From Brugia malayi (lineage: Eukaryota > Nematoda > Chromadorea > Rhabditida > Onchocercidae), in assembly GCF_000002995.4 (NCBI RefSeq), contig NW_025062477.1, positions 886,001 through 950,000 of the forward strand: a stretch of 64,000 bases of DNA, given 5' to 3'. Under the pieces are notes generated by a model. The model ran no database searches, was not told where the DNA came from, and worked only from the letters and a program-made list of their open reading frames with translations. The first letter of the stretch is position 1, and each line of letters starts with the position of its first letter. Below are positions 52,970 to 64,000 of the stretch, in pieces. Made by a program: the position numbers and the translations under genes.

Positions 52970-54306
52970 GTGACTTACTGATTTTTATAAGTACTTGATT
53001 TACTCTGATAATGGATTATCATTGATCCTATAGGTAATAAGGAATTTAAACAGCCAGCGAATCAAGAGTATGTATCCCTTACTGGCTGGTGTAACGTAAA
53101 ACTGAATGTTGTGAAGTATTTAAATTACCGATGATTTTCGTTGTTTAACCATTTGTTTTGTCTGTCCTACCGATTATCGCTAGAATTTATAGGTCTTTTC
53201 TCACTTTTTAATTGAACTTTATGTAAAATGCAGCGAAGTAGTCATGAAGTTCCAAGGTTTGATTTTGAAGAAATGGAGATTTGCAATAATAATAATAGTG
53301 GGAAACTTTCAGTCATAAATTTTTCGTACTATCATCTCTGAGCCTATTCGATTTCATCTTATTCATATATTTTGTGCTTTATATATTTTGAAAAAAAAAA
53401 AAAAAACACTTCAGTCCATTGTAGTACAAGTAGGATAAAATAGAACGAGTAGTTTTTGAATGCTAAATGGGTACAACTTTATGGTTACAATTAAAAAATC
53501 TTGGAACTTCGAACTGTTCAAAATTTACATGATTAGTTGACTCCATGCCAGTACATGCATTCTGCTTTATGCTTTTCTATTTTTGAAAGAAGAGAATACT
53601 TTAGTAAGCATGAAGAATATGCTGAATCATTAATGCTATCTTCAATGATAAATTTCTATGATATTCAAATTACTTTACAAGTTTTCAAATTAAGCCAGAG
53701 TAATAAAGCAGAAACTTTCTTTAATTACATATTAATTATATATGATATTATATCAAATGCTTTAAACTAGTAGTGATAAATGGCTAGAAATGTTATTTTT
53801 TGTACACAGGTTTTTATAACATTTTTTAGAAGAATAGATCCGATTTTTTTTTGTTTGTGTTTTCTTTAACTGAAAATTACCTTACATTTTTTTGTAGACT
53901 CTCAATAAAAGAATAGCAAATAGCAGGAAAAGACATTTCAGTTCGAAATATTGAAGATGCTGTACTATAAATTTTAATATCTTAATAGCAAAAAGCTACA
54001 ATAAAACACAAAAAAAGCTGAGTTAGGAAAATTGTATCTTGTCATGGTCTCGGAAAAAATGAAGATAGGCGGTTAAGTCAAGCAATTGCAGTTCATATGA
54101 CTGGGAATCAAACGTTTTATTTCACATGAAAATCAAATTTATGCAATTCAAATAAAAGCTATAATAAAATACCAGAAAATAATTCAAAATAAATAAATCT
54201 ACACGTATTAAAAATACCAGAAATGGAACGAGGAGTTTGAAGCATAGAAAAAAAAAATAAAAATAAGAACTGTCCCTCCCTACAAGCTATTCGTCATAAA
54301 TTGTAG
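52970..54306. other. Convergent intergenic region FITM2/PGPEP1
   Basis: No coding exon is supported; the plus-strand frame at 53537-53770 resembles nothing known. The region presumably carries both 3' UTRs. Confidence 0.5.
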
Positions 54307-56013
54307 CTATTTCTGCATGCTCTTGCAAAGGCTTTCGGGTTTTTTCTTGCGTGCTTTCAGAATTTGCAATACTGATAATCGGATGATTTGTTTGACAATT
54401 TTTGTAAGAAGTTCCAGAGTACAGCTCTTATTGAAAGATGGAATGTGTATAAACAGTGAACAGTTCTTGTCATGTCGAAGTGAGATATAGTAGGAATACG
54501 CACATAGATACCTGAGAATCATTTCGTGTTAGGTTTCGTTTATATCAGAACTATTTTTATATTAAGACTAAACATTTATGAAGTTCAAATTATCAGCAGA
54601 CTAATCATTGGGAGAAACTAATGGGATGGACTTAAGTTCCCTTACGCATCCAAGACAAAGTGACACCTTGTCAAATGTCGTTTTCATTAGGTGAGTGAAG
54701 TTATCATAAATGAGTCACTATCTTAGATTACGTACCACCAGAAAGAATATGGTAGCTTGTGAAAAAACTATAATTTTTTGTGAATTATGAAGAAATCAAA
54801 AGTTAAAATGGGAAAAACATAGCAGCACAGTTCTAACCTTCCCGGATCATCAGACAACTCAAACTGTATATTTTCTTTGGCAAATTCCATCCTCATTGCT
54901 TCTACAAGTTTCGTGCAATTTAATCCAGTGTATATGATGTTTTCCTCTTCATTAGAAGAACAAATAGCCAGTGGACATCTGTAGTCTTCGGGTGTTTTTG
55001 CTGAAATTTGACCATTATGAAAAAAATGGAATGATAATATGAACAACAGTTGAGATTATAAAAATTTGAAAGAATTCAACTTATTGATCATTCAATATGC
55101 AAACAATATCAAAACAGCCAAAAAATTACATTTAATGTCGCCTTGATCATAGCCAATTCCACAGCTTCTTGTTTCTATCCTAACGGCACGACTAGTGGAA
55201 TGAACACCCAAATGTACAACAAGCTGCAAAACGATTTGATATGTCACTAATATGTAACTGATAAGCTCTAGTTATCTATATCATCGCTAATGTTGAGACT
55301 ACGATGATTATTTATGAAAAAGTGTAGAAATGTAAACTTGCACTTCTTGAACCAGTAAAAAATAGAAGCCCTGAATGTTATGAACAATCTCAAAGTCAGA
55401 CATATTTCTATGCCTGTAGCATAATATACTATTTACATAAACATATGTGAGAAAATTAAAGTGAGAAAATGTAATAATATCCTAGTGCAACAGTAATACT
55501 AAAGGTTTTTAGCATTTCACGGTTAATAGTCTAAAATATGGTTAAATAGATCAATGAATGAAACTTACATCATGATGATAGTCCTTCTAGAGCTCAGACT
55601 CTGAAATATAGCAAATATATCAATGAATGAAACTTACATCAGGATGATATTCCTTCCAGAGCTCAGACACTATACACTGCACATCATCATATGCTACTGG
55701 CATCACTTTTACAATAATCCTAGCATTTGGTTGAATATCATCGATACCTTAAGTTAAATTTGACTATGCAAATTCATAATGTAATTTCTTATCATAACTA
55801 CTGGAGTGGAGGCATTTGACCAATATCACCTGTACATCTATACCAAGAAGAAGTATTATGAGTTTAATTCAATCTAGTCAAAAAAAAAAAAAAAGCTGTA
55901 CCTTCGTTGGCAATTCGTTGTACCACTTTTTCACTGGGATTATTGTCAAAGAATCCAAATGGACCAAATCCCGTAAGAACAATTGTGAATTCTGATTCTG
56001 TTAAATTTGTCAT
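54307..56013 (-). CDS. PGPEP1: Pyroglutamyl-peptidase I (cysteine peptidase, family C15)
   Basis: This cytosolic enzyme removes N-terminal pyroglutamate from peptides. Exons in transcript order: 55902-56013, 55638-55747, 55130-55223, 54838-55000, 54307-54511, encoding 227 aa (human 209). The N-terminus carries the family motif VLTGFGPFGFFDNNPS. The catalytic triad can be placed as E91 (VRIET), C163 in GRYLCAY and H182 in LFIHIP. The Cys-His spacing of 19 equals that of the mammalian enzyme. The ATG lies 12 nt after TTTAG (AG at 56026-56027), a likely trans-splice acceptor. The C-terminus has a lysine-rich extension (ARKKKPES). The intron after exon 2 holds a duplicated copy of the exon 2 end. 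The gene is divergent from the KIAA1143 homologue. Confidence 0.95.
55551..55675 (-). repeat. Tandem duplication of the PGPEP1 exon 2 end with its splice donor
   Basis: Sequence around the exon 2 3' end (from CAATGAATGAAACTTACATC through CAGAGCTCAGAC) is repeated with a period of about 69 bp; the intronic copy is at about 55551-55601 and the exonic copy at 55620-55672. The intronic copy retains the donor-like ACTTACATC (GATGTAAGT on the minus strand) with several substitutions. Confidence 0.85.
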
Positions 56014-56657
56014 ACAGTTGGAAATCTAAAGCAAATGCATATTTGTGAAGATAAAAAACTTGTAACAGTTCAACACTTTTTTTTGATGTAAGAGTAATAT
56101 AGTTCAACATATTATGGTTTAGGTCATCTTAGAAAATAAAAAATTTAGAGATGTATTAAACATTTCAGAAATGAAACAGCTTTTCTAATTCTATATATGC
56201 CTTCAAATTTAATACGTAAAAAATGAATTATCATTCTGATTCTACTAAAATTTTTTTCATAGTGTACTCTCGAGAAACATGTGATACTACTTGAACTATT
56301 GCCAATAATTAAATATACAAGTAAGTAAATAAGTAGGTAAAATTACCTTAATAAGTAAGTAAAACTACCTTAATGATTGATTCTCGAGAGTACACTATAA
56401 AAACGATTCGAATCGTTCGAACTATCTCATCGATTTGCATTTGCAAAATTCTTCTCATACGGAACCATTGGAGTGGTTAAATGTTCGTTGTGAGTTGGAA
56501 ATTATGTGAAAGTTAATGGAATGGAATAGAATAGATATTAAAATAGTGAATATTTACCTATACCTATTTACCTATACCAAAAAGATATGTATTATTTGAT
56601 TATTTCATTTTGTTACATTTATTTGCTGAACAAAACTTTTTTAGCATTGTGTAAAAG
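56014..56657. promoter_or_regulatory. Divergent promoter region PGPEP1/KIAA1143
   Basis: These 644 bp separate two divergent start codons. They contain trans-splice-like acceptors at each end (AG at 56026-56027 on the minus strand; TTTTTTAG ending 56644 on the plus strand) and a central inverted-repeat element at 56259-56398. No exon is seen. Confidence 0.6.
56259..56398. repeat. 140-bp element with 18-bp perfect terminal inverted repeats
   Basis: ATAGTGTACTCTCGAGAA at 56259-56276 is exactly reverse-complementary to TTCTCGAGAGTACACTAT at 56381-56398. Partial complementarity extends outward through a T-run/A-run. The interior contains repeated AAGTAAGTAAA units and a smaller palindrome, AGGTAAAATTACCT. 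It looks like a small MITE or a long hairpin; a target-site duplication is not obvious. Confidence 0.85.
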
Positions 56658-57927
56658 ATGTCAGAAAGAAAATTAACATACAAGGAGCGTTCATCGATAA
56701 CAGCTATTTTACAAACAGATCCACCATTTATACAAAAAATTAAGGAGAAATTAGGCTACAAACCACCGCCAACAATTGAAAATAAGGTTTTTTTTTTCTT
56801 TTTGCATTGATTTTGAATTAATTAATTAATTGTGACTAGTTAATTTCTTGTTTTATAAGTTATTTTTATAAGCCAAAAAATATTTGAGTTGAAAGTAAAA
56901 TTTTTATACGAGTTTAGAAAAGAAAAATAGTGAAATAAGATGTATTATTTATTTATGCAACAAATGATTATGTATTCGCATAATGACAAATATGTAGTAA
57001 ATATACATCATGTGATAACAGACATTTGTGAGCGATTGGAAGTTATTTTTTCATTTTTTAGTAAATAAGTTCTAAATCATATTGTTAATTGGCCAGGTTA
57101 AATTACAAAACCATATACAAAGGTTGTAAATCAAATATGAAGTTTATTTTTAATGTTCTTTAATTGCTGACTAGATGCTCAATGGATTTTTAAAATAATA
57201 TTGAAATTTCATGAGAAAAAACTTTAAGAATTTTCGTATCATTTTTATAGTTCTCTGAGACAGCGGGTGAAGGATATATTGAAAATGATCTAGAAGATGA
57301 TGACTTATCACGAATTAATCAAGAGGACAGACCTCAGGTAACACTTGCTTATCTTCGAATATTCTTCTTAATCATTTAGGTTATAGTGGAATTTTCTTGA
57401 ACGTTATCATTTAGGTCGTTATTTTGAATGCTCAAAGTGATTTGAATGAGAAGGAATTAGAAGCTGAATTAGAGAAGAAACGTGCTGAAGAAGATCGTAA
57501 GTTATTTTGAAGATTTCTCTCGCATTTTTATGTTGTGGGACTAGTTTTGGATTAAACTGAGGAAATTTCTTGTAATGTTTGGGAAAAATGCATTTTTCAA
57601 ATTTACCGTACTGCGAAGTGCATTATTATAATTTGAAGCTTAGTTAGGTATATTACAATTTAAAACTTATTTAGAATGAAAAGGAAATGAAATGTTTGAT
57701 AGATATGAATGTCTGCGGAAGGCTTCTTTTAAAATTTAAATGAATATATTTTTACAGGACGAAAAATTGAAGAAGGGAAAATAGTTTTCAAAAAACCAGT
57801 GAAACGGAAAGAACAACACTCTGAGGAAGAAACAGCGGGAAAACGAAAATATACGGAGGAAATAAAGGAGGTAGCCGCGTCGAATTCAAGATTATTGTCG
57901 TTTAACGATGAAGAAGATAATGATTGA
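56658..57927 (+). CDS. KIAA1143: KIAA1143 homologue (DUF4604 family), function unknown
   Basis: Exons 56658-56786, 57251-57337, 57415-57496 and 57758-57927 encode 155 aa, the same size as the human protein. The N-terminal motif FIQKIKEKLGYKPPPTIENK matches the family block in which a phenylalanine-rich helix precedes GY and a PT-x-E-x-K. Next come an acidic linker, PQVVILN, and a Lys/Glu coiled helix (EKELEAELEKKRAEEDR). The sequence continues with KIVFKKPVKR and ends in the conserved LLSFNDEEDND. The protein is hydrophilic without membrane segments. The family has no settled function to my knowledge. The ATG lies 13 nt after a TTTTTTAG acceptor-like site. Confidence 0.88.
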
Positions 57928-58095
57928 TTGGACAGCATTTATATAAGTTCGTAGTTTTGAAAGTTCTTGAATAGTTTTTTTTTTTTTTTTTTGTTTCTAC
58001 CTTGTTTTAATGATTTTTCTTATTGGTTTCATTTCTTTTTCAATTGTTTTTGAGAGTTCCATGATTAATTATCGATAGTTAGACAATCAACCGTG

Positions 58096-58127
58096 AGCCA
58101 TAATAAGCCATAATCAGCCATAATAAG
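58096..58127 (+). repeat. Three tandem AGCCATAATA units
   Basis: Three 10-bp units, one with a single substitution, lie downstream of the KIAA1143 homologue. Confidence 0.85.
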
Positions 58128-58165
58128 TTAACTCTAACTTTCCTTCATGTTATTAGTGAAAAAGA

Positions 58166-58443
58166 TTTGGAATTCAAAGTATAATCAATTTTAGATGCCT
58201 ACATAACATGATTGATTGGTTAATTCTACTCTAGTATTTAATTTTTTGTTAAATGTGTACTTTTCCGCATCTTTGATTTTCCTGGAAATCACAAGAACTT
58301 TGGTTTGGAATTTAAAGTATAACCAATTTTGGATGTCTACATAACATGATTGATTGGTTAATTCTACTTTAGTATTTAATTATTTGTTAAATGTGTACTT
58401 TTTCTGCATCTTTGATTTTCCTCGAAATCACAAGGACTTTGGA
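58166..58443 (+). repeat. Two-copy tandem duplication, period 138 bp
   Basis: Copy 1 spans 58166-58303 and copy 2 spans 58304-58443. Both run from TTTGGAATT through ACATAACATGATTGATTGGT to ATCACAAG(A/G)ACTTTGG, with roughly 90% or higher identity by eye. It is non-coding. Confidence 0.92.
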
Positions 58444-60199
58444 TCTCTCACCTAAATATACATGATATGGTCGGACTTATGTTTTTATTGATTTTACTGT
58501 AACAAATTATGTTTGTACATGCATATCTGAAATTAAAAAATTGAGCTCAATTTGTGTATTCTTGTCAAGAATCGATATAAATAGACTTTTGAAGAGAACG
58601 TACTTCTTTTATTTGATTAAATAAGCCCACTTGGGATTTAGCTACAGAAATTTATAAGAATATCCACTAGCTAAATTACATGAATTCTATTTTGAGAGAG
58701 CTAAATACTGCTAAAGATTTCAAATAAATGTGAAAATATAAAGAGCATTTTGAAAAATTCTCATTGTTTATGCAATATGAGAATGAAATCCAGGGAGATT
58801 TGAAATTGCATAGATTGAACTGTTCAATTTAAAATGTTGTAACATGATATCCCAATGGGATTTGTGTGTGAAGCAATTAAACTAATTAAGCTAAAAGAGT
58901 TTGTATATTTCCTTTTAGTAGTTAGATAGTCAATCCTAAACTATTGTGGATTTGTAATTGAATTTACATAGAATTACTTGTAAAATTACGATTGTAACAA
59001 TATTAAATATGTAATATTAAAGAAGTGTGTGAATGAGAAAGTACCAACAATATAATTCATTCAGCGACTAAGAATGTTTCTTTTACACCTGTAATTATAT
59101 GTATTTCATCTTCTTTGTTCTTCTACTTCTCTTCTGTTAATTTCTACGACAGCATTCACATGAGATCAATCGACATTTCTAATTAGTGAACTTCTTACTT
59201 GGCTCATGGCATCCTCGCAGTAATCATAAAGTGCTATTTAAGAAGTAAAAATTTTATCACTGAAGTAGACATTTTTATTCATATTTTATAACGGAAACAT
59301 GGACCTCTTCCTTGGATCTAGATTTAATATAGTAATAAAACTCAGAGCTATTCAGTAATTTTCACATTTTTCCAAACAGATACAGCAACTGTGTGCTATT
59401 TTTGGTCATTTCTCTCATGAATGTATTTTTTTTGGTTCATTTCAGCCGGAATTTTGATAGATCATTCGAAAAAAAAAAAATTAAGGTCATTTATTTTCAC
59501 TTACCAAAGTTCTTCGCCCTTTTTATAGGCTAATTTTATCTTTCCATTTTAAATATTTGTAATCACAAAAGTAACTTTAATTTTATCTCTAAGTTTCTTA
59601 TGGCACCATATAATGCAATGTTAATATTGTTAGTTTCTTCGAAGCTCAGTACGAGAATACCTAAAATACTCTACCAAATAATAATGACTGGATGAATTGT
59701 ATCAGAATTTTGAGAAACTTTTACTAGGTGCAATGTTAATTAGTGTTTTATGAAGAACTGTTCCTTTAACTGAGGAACGATGTACACAATTCGAGGATAC
59801 TGATGAAAGTTATTATTTCTTATGAAGAATTATTTATAATTATCAAAAACAAAATTTCTGTACAATTTTTATTTAAAACAATAGCACAAGTAAATCACAA
59901 TTAAAGCAGCATTTACCGTAGAATGTTTCATTCCTCACTTTTTAAGTTGAATTTACCATTCAGTTCCTGGATGTTAGTGAATCGAACACTCCTTCCTTGT
60001 CTTCGTATAAACTTTTCCTGTACCTAATGCGTTTTTCCTGGGAAATATTGAAAATTTCAATAAATTTGTTGAAGAAATTGAAAACTTTGATAAGAAATAC
60101 TTCTGTCATGTCTTATGCTTCTGCTGTGAAAATTTGGGAACTAAAACATTCCCACTACCAAATAGTTTTTGAATCTCGAGAAATACTACTGTTAACTAT

Positions 60200-60270
60200 T
60201 TAAGTCAAAGATAATATTGACTTAAATAATAATAATAATATTACACTAACTTTTTATGTAATATTATTAT
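60200..60270. repeat. Two adjacent inverted repeats downstream of the PLB1-like gene
   Basis: TTAAGTCAA (60200-60208) pairs with TTGACTTAA (60217-60225), and ATAATAATATTACA (60232-60245) pairs perfectly with TGTAATATTATTAT (60257-60270) across an 11-nt loop. They lie about 180 bp past the PLB1-like stop. Confidence 0.8.
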
Positions 60271-60449
60271 CTTCGAAACTTCCATGGAAAATTATTGTTT
60301 TTCCGCTATTTTCTCTACGTGAAACCTTTTTTTTTTAAAGATTTCCTTTAATCTTCTTTAAAGATTCCTTTAATGTTTATCTCCAACACTTTTCTATTTT
60401 CTCATAATTCTATTCCATACCTCTTGTTCCTCATTAGCCATGTGGCTCT

Positions 60450-63400
60450 TTATTTTTCTATTTTATCAAATATTAATAAGCAAATAAATTTCAAAACTAA
60501 GAAACTTACATATTTACTCTTTTGGTAAAGTAAAGTACCAATGAGCAATACGGTGAGAAAAGAAATGAGCACAACAGCACCAGCTGTTGTATACAGTTTT
60601 TCTCTTGACCTCCTCATCGGTCTATCAATTCCTAATGCAGTTTCTTCGTCTTGATTTTTGACATCGACATGACGAAGTAGTCGACAATACTGTCGATTTG
60701 CTGGTGTTCGAAAATACGGACATCCCTGAAAGTCCCAATATTATGACAGTTTCAGAGATTTATTAAAACTTATTTAAGATCATGACCAACAACACTGTTT
60801 GTAAAAATGTACACTAATAAACACTGTTTTGCCATTTATCATCTGATAATATAATCTGATACTCTCTATTTCCATCATTTATTATTATTATTTTTTAGTT
60901 CGCTAATTTCCATCTGCTTTATTTCAGTTCCAGATTTTTGCACATTAATTTCTTTCCCTTTTGAAAAATTCGAGAAAAGGAAATTACCATCGATGGACAG
61001 TAGTATGAGTCCTCAGAAAGTACAGCTAATGAAAGATTGTAGGTAGGTCCAGTCATCAACCGATTCCATAACCATTTGGTAGCATAAGTATGTCCTTTAC
61101 GACTCAAAAGTGGACGATTTGGAATAAACAATGAAGATGGATAACGAGATGTAACCGTTAGCATTGGCAATGTCAGAAGTCCAAATTTTTGTCGCTGAAA
61201 ATAAGATTAGATTAAAACATTAAATTTTATTCATATCCATTTGAAAACATTTAAACTAAAACCCAACCTAAAATAAGTTTTGAGCAGTGGTTTTTTTCCA
61301 TACTTATATTTGGGATATAATTCGAGTACCGAGCATTATACGGATCTGACTAAGATCTTTCAAAAAAAAAAAAAAAAAACAGACCACTTGCTCCTTCAAT
61401 TTATCGCTTATCACTAAATAATTGTTATCACCTTGATATATGGTTGTTCAAAATGGGCCTGCAGCCGAAGAAATGCCTCAGTCCACTGCTTATTTAATTC
61501 TTTCATGACCTCATCCGATTTCTCTTTGAAACAAGTACAACGAGATCTAGAACTGTCAATATTAACTCTAAATCACATTAACATAAAATATCTATCATCA
61601 AAATGATTAAAAACTTGAACAAATTTACTTAAGTAAGTTAGCTTCTCGATGATATGAGGATGAGACGTGGATAGGTCCAAGAAGTACCACAAGCGCATTT
61701 TGGATGCCTTGATTCAAGATCAGCAATGATTCTAAGAGAGCATTGTAATCAGGAGCCTGACAAACTTTACAAATCTGCAAGAAAAGAGATTAACTGACAA
61801 AAATAAATTAATGGTAAGCTTATTTCGAAATATTGATTAGTTGCTGCAAGTAAATCGAGAAGTTTCTTGTACAAAACTCAGCGGTTCTGTTCATACCTAA
61901 TTTAAATTCCTAATATATATAAGAGAGAGAGAGAGAAAAAAAAAGGGTAGGTGTTGTCAATTTAATCAGTTAATTTTTGGACAGTAACAGATATTTAGAA
62001 GGGATTTCTACCTCTTCAGTACCAATAGTAATAATAACCAATGTCCATTCATTGTTGACATCCACTTCGCGTAATGCTTTGAGCCTTTTGACTAACTCTT
62101 TTGCCTAAAACAGAATTCTTGTTTCATAGAATAATTGTAGCAATTCGGATAATATTGATAATCATATTTATACAATCCAGTTGCAATGTATCAAAGTAAT
62201 AACCAACCTGTAAAGGCATACTGGACGTAGTAGCACCACTTTCCGCAACATTTAATTGGTGATAAGGTAACTGAAATCTTGTACCCATTCCGTGTGATAC
62301 ACCAATCAATTTATCGTTAAATTCGCGAAGTATATCTGGAATATTCGAAATTGATTGCAATGATAACTGTACCTTAAATATAAAAGAAATGAAATTAAGT
62401 TCGGTGGTTAATTATATATAAGTAAAAACTGAAAAGTAAATAAATGAATACGTAATTGTGACATACTAGCAATAGTAACAAGTCCATCAATGGTTGCATC
62501 ACCACCTATTGGAAATGCAGCCCCACGAAATTCGATATCCGTTTGAGGCCATAATCCTGTTCCAGTCTAAAAAAAAAAAAAAAAAAAAGAAGCATTTCCT
62601 AATAAACCAATCGTCTATGGTCGTTAAATTTAACTGCTTCTTTTTACAGCCAGCTAAATTCACTTTATGTTAGTTGTACCATATGTTAATTTTGTTTTTT
62701 AAAGAAGCAAACTAGCTAGAAAGAAAAATCTCAAACCGATCTCCCGATTCCGGATGACCGATTTAGATATATTTCGATAAAAAAAATTAAATTCTAACGA
62801 ATGGAAATCTACTCAATGTTATTTGATTGATTTTTTATTGAAAAAATTTATTAACTCTCTTCTCCAAATATCGATTTTAGGAAAATTTTAAAACTACTGG
62901 CAGTAAATAACTAATTACAACAGGAGAAGAAGCATACGGCAAGGGAATCACCCATTGCAGCAATGATTCCGATATCCTCCGGACTCAAATCACCCGTATC
63001 TGTACCAGTCACGAAATCATTTTTGATTTTTGGACAACTGAATGTTTTCCTACTAATGAATGAATTATGAATAAAGGAAACAGCATCATTTTGCGGCTCT
63101 TCCGAACCCAGCGAATCGTGAAGTTGTGCCGGAGATAAATTTGAATTGATTTCATCATTATCCCTAGAACTTCCTCTATGTGATGTTTTCATCTAGTTAC
63201 AATGAATAATTAACAGAAAAGAGAGTTATTTTGAAATTCTAAAGATATTTCCTAAGATATTTCTAAAGATATTTCCTAAGATATAGGGAATAAAAGATAT
63301 TTCCTCAAATTTATTGCTATACGAATCAACAAGAATAAAGCTGTGTAGCAAGTAAAATAGAAAATAAAAAACTCCTTAAAGTTTCTAAAGCAAAGAAAAG

Positions 63401-64000
63401 TTTAATAATAAAAAATCTATAATGTAGTTTTATATTTGTAGAAAAAGTAATTAACTGATATCATTGTTAAGGGCGATGATATTTGTCTTTGTACAGGATC
63501 AGTTAAGAGATAAACATAAAGCATGACATACATTTCTTCGCTTAGATCACTGTCATTTGGATGAATCTCTTCATCTTCCTTTTCCCCTTCGTTGTCCTCT
63601 TCCGATTTACTAGTATGAACACGACGATCATCTTCTATCATCCTCCCCTTGAAATGCTTTCCAGGCTGTCCCATCTCTAAAATATATGACACAATTTTAT
63701 TTCTAACTATTTTTATCACAATTACAAATAGCATAGTTATAAGGATGATTGACATGAACTTTGAACTTTGTGACATTTGCACTACATAACATATCGCTAT
63801 AATTTCCTCAAACAATTCATATAATAATAGTAAGAAGATAAATCGCATTTAATTTTCATGAATTTAACACATGCAGAATACAAGATGATAGAAAAGACAG
63901 TCAAATGAAAAAGCACTCACCTTGCTGAGGTGTGGAGATAAATTTTGATGCATCTTTGGGATAATCATTCACAGAATTTTTAGTCTAAAATTATTTAAAA
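60450..64000 (-). CDS. PLB1: Phospholipase B-like GDSL lipase with C-terminal membrane anchor (5' end outside window)
   Basis: PLB1-type enzymes are membrane-anchored SGNH hydrolases with phospholipase A2/lysophospholipase activity. Exons in transcript order: about 63900-63985, 63529-63676, 62938-63192, 62467-62566, 62208-62335, 62012-62104, 61629-61774, 61432-61546, 60988-61194, and 60450-60725. Block I of the SGNH fold is IAAMGDSLATGTG with the nucleophilic Ser; block II follows as FRGAAFPIGGD; then NILREFN, LNVAESGA and the ITIGTEE block. The usual block V Asp-x-x-His may correspond to the SRKGHTYATKWLWN region. A single membrane helix (AVVLISFLTVLLIGTLL) is near the C-terminus. The N-terminal part visible here is acidic (SEEDNEGEKEDEE) and unlike a signal peptide. 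Two points are unsettled: how the 63.5-kb exon joins 63192 (possibly using an acceptor inside that exon), and whether the last exon reads through to 60450 or splices at a GTAAGT near 60509. Confidence 0.85.

Larger units (their letters stand above)
57928..60449. other. Convergent intergenic region with tandem repeats and hairpins
   Basis: No exon is supported. It contains three AGCCATAATA-type units at 58096-58127, a 138-bp tandem duplication at 58166-58443, and two adjacent hairpins at 60200-60270. The frame at 59997-60203 has no recognisable homology. Confidence 0.55.

Noticed and set aside
63417..63848. Continuous minus-strand frame starting MRFIFLLLLYELF as a signal-peptide start for the PLB1-like gene
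   Set aside because: The hydrophobic start is AT-driven, and the frame reads through an evident intron (acceptor ATTTTAG before the EMGQPGK exon). It is kept only as a remote alternative.

Overview
The window is eukaryotic nuclear DNA, very AT-rich, full of A/T homopolymers and microsatellites, with genes split into short exons by introns mostly of 100-700 bp. Gene content (sqv-5, ceh-8 and ccpp-1 type genes), probable trans-splice acceptors 10-15 bases before start codons, and two same-strand genes only about 115 bp apart point to a nematode. The intron density and intron sizes look like a spirurid/filarial (clade III) worm rather than Caenorhabditis or Strongyloides. The species is not determined, and I saw nothing bacterial, viral or Wolbachia-like. 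All exon models were built by eye from splice signals, reading phase and family resemblance. Where I state a protein length, the summed exons keep one open frame throughout.

Layout. 1-3361: AT-rich non-coding DNA with a duplicated block near 1.6-2.0 kb. 3362-9141 (+): chondroitin sulfate synthase (sqv-5/CHSY1), 12 exons, 730 aa. 10003-11692 (-): ALG10 glucosyltransferase, only 2 exons. 13730-15161 (+): glycine cleavage H protein, 4 exons. 15162-21201: about 6 kb gene desert. 21202-24814 (-): Rx/RAX-type homeobox gene (ceh-8-like), 5 exons. 27851-40622 (-): cytosolic carboxypeptidase CCPP-1/AGTPBP1, 24 exons, 1073 aa. 40737-43474 (-): complex I subunit NDUFA9, 8 exons, probably the upstream cistron of an operon with ccpp-1. 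44348-45350 (-): C-terminal exons of a KGD4/MRPS36-like subunit of 2-oxoglutarate dehydrogenase, with possible extra 5' exons up to about 46.1 kb. 47464-50028 (+): four-helix membrane protein resembling the complex I assembly factor TIMMDC1, 7 exons. 51163-52969 (+): FITM2 fat-storage protein, 6 exons. 54307-56013 (-): pyroglutamyl-peptidase I, 5 exons. 56658-57927 (+): KIAA1143/DUF4604 protein, 4 exons. 60450 to beyond 64000 (-): GDSL phospholipase B (PLB1-like) with a C-terminal membrane anchor, 5' end outside the window.

Functional threads. Three adjacent genes are mitochondrial or probably so (KGD4-like, NDUFA9, TIMMDC1-like), and GCSH is a fourth further left. NDUFA9 and KGD4-like share a strand with ccpp-1, whose product trims glutamates from tubulin. 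The best candidates for a second look are the NDUFA9-ccpp-1 operon with its 11-nt start exon, an 18-bp perfect inverted repeat in the PGPEP1/KIAA1143 divergent promoter, a tandem duplication that copied an exon end with its splice donor in PGPEP1, and a GC-rich island at 46.9 kb. I found no tRNA, rRNA, CRISPR or complete transposon.
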